From assembly GCA_023374045.1 (NCBI GenBank), contig CM041776.1, forward strand, positions 124,773,733 to 124,837,732: a stretch of 64,000 bases of DNA, read 5' to 3'. Positions within the stretch are counted from its first letter, which is position 1. Every line of letters begins with the position of its first letter. A program made the position numbers and the translations under genes. Source of the stretch: Limonium bicolor. Its lineage: Eukaryota > Streptophyta > Magnoliopsida > Caryophyllales > Plumbaginaceae. The notes below the pieces were generated by a model. It saw only the letters and a list, made by a program, of their open reading frames with translations. It was not told where the DNA came from and made no database searches. Shown piece by piece: positions 60,122 through 64,000 of the stretch.

Positions 60122-63100
60122 TTAATATACCTCATCATCTTTTGTGAGCTTCTCAATGTTAAAGACAATTTCCAACATGTATCGCATTACATAGTAACCA
60201 CAACTCTTAGAGTCCTTTTGCTTTGGACACTGACAAGTATATAGAAAAAAAAACAAAAAGTCAAAAATAGCAAATACGACTAACACAATAGTGATTAATA
60301 ACTGTACCTCAAGATGAACAATTGAAAGGTTGTCAAACTGTTGAAGAACCGTCTTCATAAAGCACTGTTAAGTTCAAAAATTAATCATTAATTCTGGTTC
60401 ATCATATTATATAGACAAAAACTAAGTTGCATTAATTAACTAACACTTACGCTTTGAACAAGTCGTCGATTTGCAAGTCACGATACATTCGTAATGGGTC
60501 AAGCACAAGTAATTGTGATGTTGCGATGGAGAACAGAAGGAGTACCCAATGGTTGCTACGATTGTAATTTTGAAAAGAGTTATCATATAATAATACAAAA
60601 AGTCACAAACTTAACAAAAACAAATAAATGCAAGAGGGAGAGTAATACGCACGTCTGATGGAAAGGTATCATCACGTATCTACTACTGTTTTGAACAGCC
60701 TTCGTTATACCATGAGACACATAGTTCTTGTATCCTATCGGGTCTCTGTTTGCAGCATCTAGCGATGTTGTTTCAGGGCATAAGAATGTCACAACATCTC
60801 CAATTTTTTGATGACGCAATCTAGCTTTCAGATACCTTCAACAAAAATAATAATAATTAAAGGTGGAATAACAAAACAAAAAAATAACAAGGAAGTCGTT
60901 AAATTATAAGTTATTATTCAAATGTATTTTCGAATGTAAGAAACAAAAAGTAACACTTACAGGGAATATGCTTGGATGATAGATATATTCAACAAATCTC
61001 TGCACAACATCTCTTTGATGTCCTCAAAATTTATTATTGTTCTTTGATCCCCTTCGTAATGAAAAGCCACTCAGGTAACAACACTGACATGTGAGTCATA
61101 TGCATACCCTTTTGCAATATCATTTCATACACTATCTTCTCATACTTCGCGAAATGATTGATCACAAAGGAGGGACACTCAAACTTCTTTCGCTGAGCTT
61201 CAGTAGTTACCTCTGTCTGCATAGGTTCTTTCCCCTTGGATTGCTGGTTGCCCTTAGCCAACTGTGTGTTCTCTTGATCAACATTCATTGATTGGTTGAT
61301 CTCTTCATCACGGTTTCCCAATCTTCTCGTTTGATCAGGGATCTACCCAATCATATTTAATACAAAGAACAAAGAAGTTAAATCAATGTATACATTAAAG
61401 GGAAAACAATTCATAAAAGATTTAGACATACCTCATCAGTGTGATGACAATAAAAGCGACTGGCCATGGTACAATAGCACCCTTCCCATCAAATAGTGTG
61501 AGTTTGCCATCAATATCCATGGGAAGAAAAGCATTCTCAAATCCATCAATGATGGTCTGCAGGATTACTCTAGCATAGAATGGGGGAAGACGCTTGAGAT
61601 TAAACAACGTAGTTGGTGATGACTGTAGCACAGTACCGTATGCAGCATCCTCAGGATAACCATCAAGCGTGATTTGTAGACGACATGTTTTTTGTTCCTT
61701 AAATAAGTAAAGTTACAATTTAAATGTGAATAAGGCTAGTATTTTTACAGTTATAGATTTACCATGACGAAAAAGATTATTAGAGACACACTAAACTTTA
61801 GATTAGCAAATGGATACGGATCAGAAGGGGCGGTACAACTAGCTGAAGAAGTCGGTCGGGTTAGATCAGTTTGTTGGTTTTGTCCACCCAAAGCCTTAGA
61901 AACAAGAGCATTCACTCTTCGATCTACAATTGCAGACACCTCATGCTCCGTCAGACTTTTTGAGGTGGACTTTTGAAATACAAATTTCTGACGCACTTGT
62001 CCCCCGAAACCTCTAACCCTTCCAGGATGATCCTTTAATCCAAGAAGTTGATTCAGCGGATCATTTTGACTTGGTGGAGCAAATATATCTTTCTCCCCTC
62101 GCTGAGAGGCTTCAGCCTAGTAAGATTATCCAAAAAATAAGCAATAAGTTATAAATTGTAAAAAAAAACTTTTAAACAAAACTGTTATTATTGAACAAGT
62201 TAAACACTTACAATCTTAGCAGCCAACTCGCGGCTGTCTCTGGTCTCGGGTGTACTACCTTCCCATCCTTATCTACTTTGAGTGACCCAAAACGTAGAGC
62301 TGAGCTCGGTTGGCTTCATACACAGTGTTGATGGGAACTTCAACGCCATCGTCATTCTTTTTTGTGAGCAAACCGGCATCTTTCCACTTGGGAATGCTAC
62401 CAGTGTATCCCTTCCGGCCCATATACTGTTGATATTTATTTTTTGCTCGGTTTGCCCTTGCTTTTCTTGAACCTCCTATCAATACAAATCATTAAACTAT
62501 TCATTAAAACAATATATATACATGTTAACATTTGTGTTATACAAATTTTGATTCAAACATAATTATAGATTCATTAAATCAATGTATACCTTGAATGCTC
62601 CGACGTGTGAAACTTCTCAAACTCTTCCCATTCTTCCTGTGTGATCATGCCATCATAAAATTTCCATGGTGGCACGTCACGTGATTTCCTGATCCAGTTC
62701 GCCACCAAGAAAGATCTGAACTGCCTCGCCCGTGCACCTATAAGTGAAAGAACCGTCGTCCGCGCTTCATCTGGTATTTTGTACCGTTCTTGTACTGCTG
62801 CCACATTGATTCTTTCACTTCTTCCTCCTCGTGCTTCCAATATTTATTAATTGAGCAATGGGACTTCGCAAGATTTCCTAACATGCTTGCGAACTCAGCT
62901 TTACAGTCTCCCCAGCTTCTGAAGTATTTATCCCAAATTAGATCAATATCTGCATCTTTCTTCAACCTCACCCCTCTGCTCGGCCCCTACCCTTTCGTTT
63001 TTTTGACGATTTCTTTGCTGTGGCTGCTGCTGTGGCTGCTGTTGTGGATGCTGCTGTGGCTGCTGCTGTGGCTGCTGCTGTGGCTGCTGCGGTGATGGTT

Positions 63101-63170
63101 CATAGTCCCATCAAACCCGCACCCTCATCACAACATAAGTCTAGATCATCCATATCGATGTCCATTTTGA
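60122..63170 (-). pseudogene. CACTA-2 second gene: transposase_24-like with Ulp1 domain
   Basis: A multi-exon minus-strand gene starting about 63165 (MDIDMDDLDLCCDEG). A Gln/Pro-rich repeat follows (63018-63095, one frameshift away). Next is a plant transposase (Ptta/En/Spm, transposase_24-like) region: LIWDKYFRSWGDCKAEFASM (about 62950), PPWKFYDGMITQEEWEEF (about 62665) and KARANRAKNKYQQYMGRKG (about 62465). Hydrophilic exons run to about 61000. The end is a C48/Ulp1 peptidase with all active-site residues visible: His in NHWVLLLFSI (about 60555), Asp in LLVLDPLRMY (about 60515), Gln and Cys in CPKQKDSKSCGYYVMRYM (60235-60180). Ulp1-type enzymes remove SUMO-like modifiers. Exon borders were not fully resolved; the N-terminal shift suggests decay or missed splicing. 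Confidence 0.75.
63015..63098 (-). repeat. Gln/Pro-coding 9-bp microsatellite
   Basis: About nine units of GCTGCTGTG (minus CACAGCAGC), encoding repeated QQP in the second CACTA-2 gene. The short runs on the plus strand read as Ala/Val and are not genes. Confidence 0.8.
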
Positions 63171-63325
63171 TTCCTGCATGCAATATAAATAGAAGATTTA
63201 GATAATTAACAAGTAAATGAAACTAAGAAATTATAAATACGGAAACAAAACTATCAATAAATGTAGACATAAATAAACTATTCCAATGTCATTGATGGAC
63301 GAAAGAAATAATAAATAAGCTCACA

Positions 63326-63970
63326 TTAATCAATCCACATTCCTTCGTCATGGTCTGACCGCACAAAATTTGTAATATGGTCCAACTCTGGTAATTGAAT
63401 CGAAAGGCTTGGTATTTCATCTTGCATGTCGTATTCATCCTCATCGACCACACCATCCACACCAACTATTCCTCTTTTTCCTTGAAGTACAAAGGACCAT
63501 CTAGGATTAGATTGGTCAGAAATGTAATATACCTGTTTCGCCTTAGTTGCAACAACAAACGGCTCAACTGTGGGTGTTGCACCATCAAGATGAACTAGTT
63601 TCATACCATGTTTCTCCTCACGGTAACCATGTCTGTTGTCAATCCAGTTGCACCGAAACACACAAGTCTCATATGCGGTATAATCTAGAACCCAAATATC
63701 TTGTACAATACCGTAATAGGATTGTTTCAACTCCACTGGATTTTGACCCATACCTCTGACATTGTACGTACTCTGGTAAGCAACCACATTGATGCCACTA
63801 TTTTGATTCATTGATTTTTGATCTTGTCGTTCCGTATAAAAACTGAAGCCATTTACGTCATACCCTTCGTATGAAACAACGTCAAGATTTGGACCAATTG
63901 CCAACGTCTTCACTAATGCTGGCACTGTAGTTGACTGGTTCGAAAAAACTTTATCCTTGAACCATTTCAC
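63326..63970 (-). CDS. CACTA-2 TNP2 transposase, C-terminal part
   Basis: An intact open stretch of 214 codons ending at a stop at 63326 and continuing leftwards in the protein beyond the window edge. It contains the DUF4216 domain of TNP2 proteins: SYEGYDVNGFSFYTERQDQK, NQNSGINVVAYQSTYNV, SYYGIVQDIWVLDY and CNWIDNRHGYREEK, then QVYYISDQSNPRWSFVLQGK. The initial Met at 63970 is internal, not a start. The same domain is seen, frameshifted, in CACTA-1. The good state of this frame suggests a younger element than CACTA-1. Confidence 0.85.
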   Translation of the reverse strand: MKWFKDKVFSNQSTTVPALVKTLAIGPNLDVVSYEGYDVNGFSFYTERQDQKSMNQNSGINVVAYQSTYNVRGMGQNPVELKQSYYGIVQDIWVLDYTAYETCVFRCNWIDNRHGYREEKHGMKLVHLDGATPTVEPFVVATKAKQVYYISDQSNPRWSFVLQGKRGIVGVDGVVDEDEYDMQDEIPSLSIQLPELDHITNFVRSDHDEGMWID

Positions 63971-64000
63971 AAACGTATTATTCTGCTCCTTTTTCAGCCT

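Larger units (their letters stand above)
59021..64000 (-). mobile_element. CACTA-2: 3' part of a second CACTA, off the window
   Basis: The left terminus CACTGGTGCGG at 59021 lies inside the AlkB-like sequence. The first 350 bases hold repeated inverted blocks such as AAACGACGGTT / AACCGTCGTTTA, a subterminal array like that of CACTA-1 but of different sequence. On the minus strand follow, from high to low coordinates, a TNP2 C-terminus, a multi-exon transposase_24-like gene and an Ulp1 protease domain. The right end and most of TNP2 lie beyond 64000, so terminal repeats and target duplication cannot be checked. Confidence 0.82.

Noticed and set aside
63020..63205. Ala/Val-rich plus-strand frame
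   Set aside because: Translation of the 9-bp microsatellite on the wrong strand; the gene reads it as Gln/Pro.

Overview
This window looks like nuclear DNA of a flowering plant, probably a eudicot. It is AT-rich, carries intron-containing receptor-kinase genes, and is filled with plant-type transposons: Ty1/copia, Tekay-like Ty3/gypsy, LINE, CACTA, MULE and hAT. I see no bacterial operon, rRNA, convincing tRNA or CRISPR array. The species cannot be told from sequence alone.

The only host genes recognised are two same-strand (minus) paralogues of a cysteine-rich receptor-like kinase (CRK; DUF26-DUF26-TM-Ser/Thr kinase) and a short AlkB-type dioxygenase fragment. CRK-1 (2004-10475) has six exons. 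Its only obvious lesion is a 5.8 kb copia element (4265-10085) inserted in exon 1. CRK-2 (40628-45990) is split in the same exon by a different copia element (43010-45841), has three single-base deletions in coding sequence, and has lost its N-terminus to further insertions. The pair is probably an old tandem duplication now pushed about 30 kb apart.

Layout. 1-2003: AT-rich, nothing recognised. 2004-10475: CRK-1 with copia-1, whose 3' LTR has itself received a CACTA MITE and a hAT MITE. 11.4-17.0 kb: non-coding arrays built on one short motif in both orientations, plus a hAT MITE and a palindrome. 17616-25357: a complete-looking 7.7 kb MULE with terminal inverted repeats and a near-perfect 9-bp target duplication. 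It carries a MULE transposase gene, an OTU protease domain, a 225-231 bp satellite and a divergent plant-mobile-domain gene. 27314-29366: a LINE with ORF1 but no ORF2. About 30.1-39.8 kb: a truncated copia (copia-3) split by a 6.1 kb CACTA (32005-38119) whose transposase gene contains a 500 bp inverted duplication. 40628-45990: CRK-2 with copia-2. 46027-about 58590: a truncated minus-strand Tekay-type chromovirus with a 4.7 kb LTR, which is interrupted by a 4.0 kb solo LTR of a related family. 58600-59020: AlkB-like pseudogene. 59021-64000: the 3' part of a second CACTA on the minus strand (TNP2 C-terminus, second transposase-like gene, Ulp1 protease), running off the window.

Nothing here looks like a working host pathway. 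The window is best read as a record of nested insertions. The most interesting items are the MULE that pairs an OTU protease with a plant-mobile-domain gene, the CACTA with a built-in transposase hairpin that could seed silencing RNA, the independent breakage of two CRK paralogues in the same exon, and the captured AlkB remnant.
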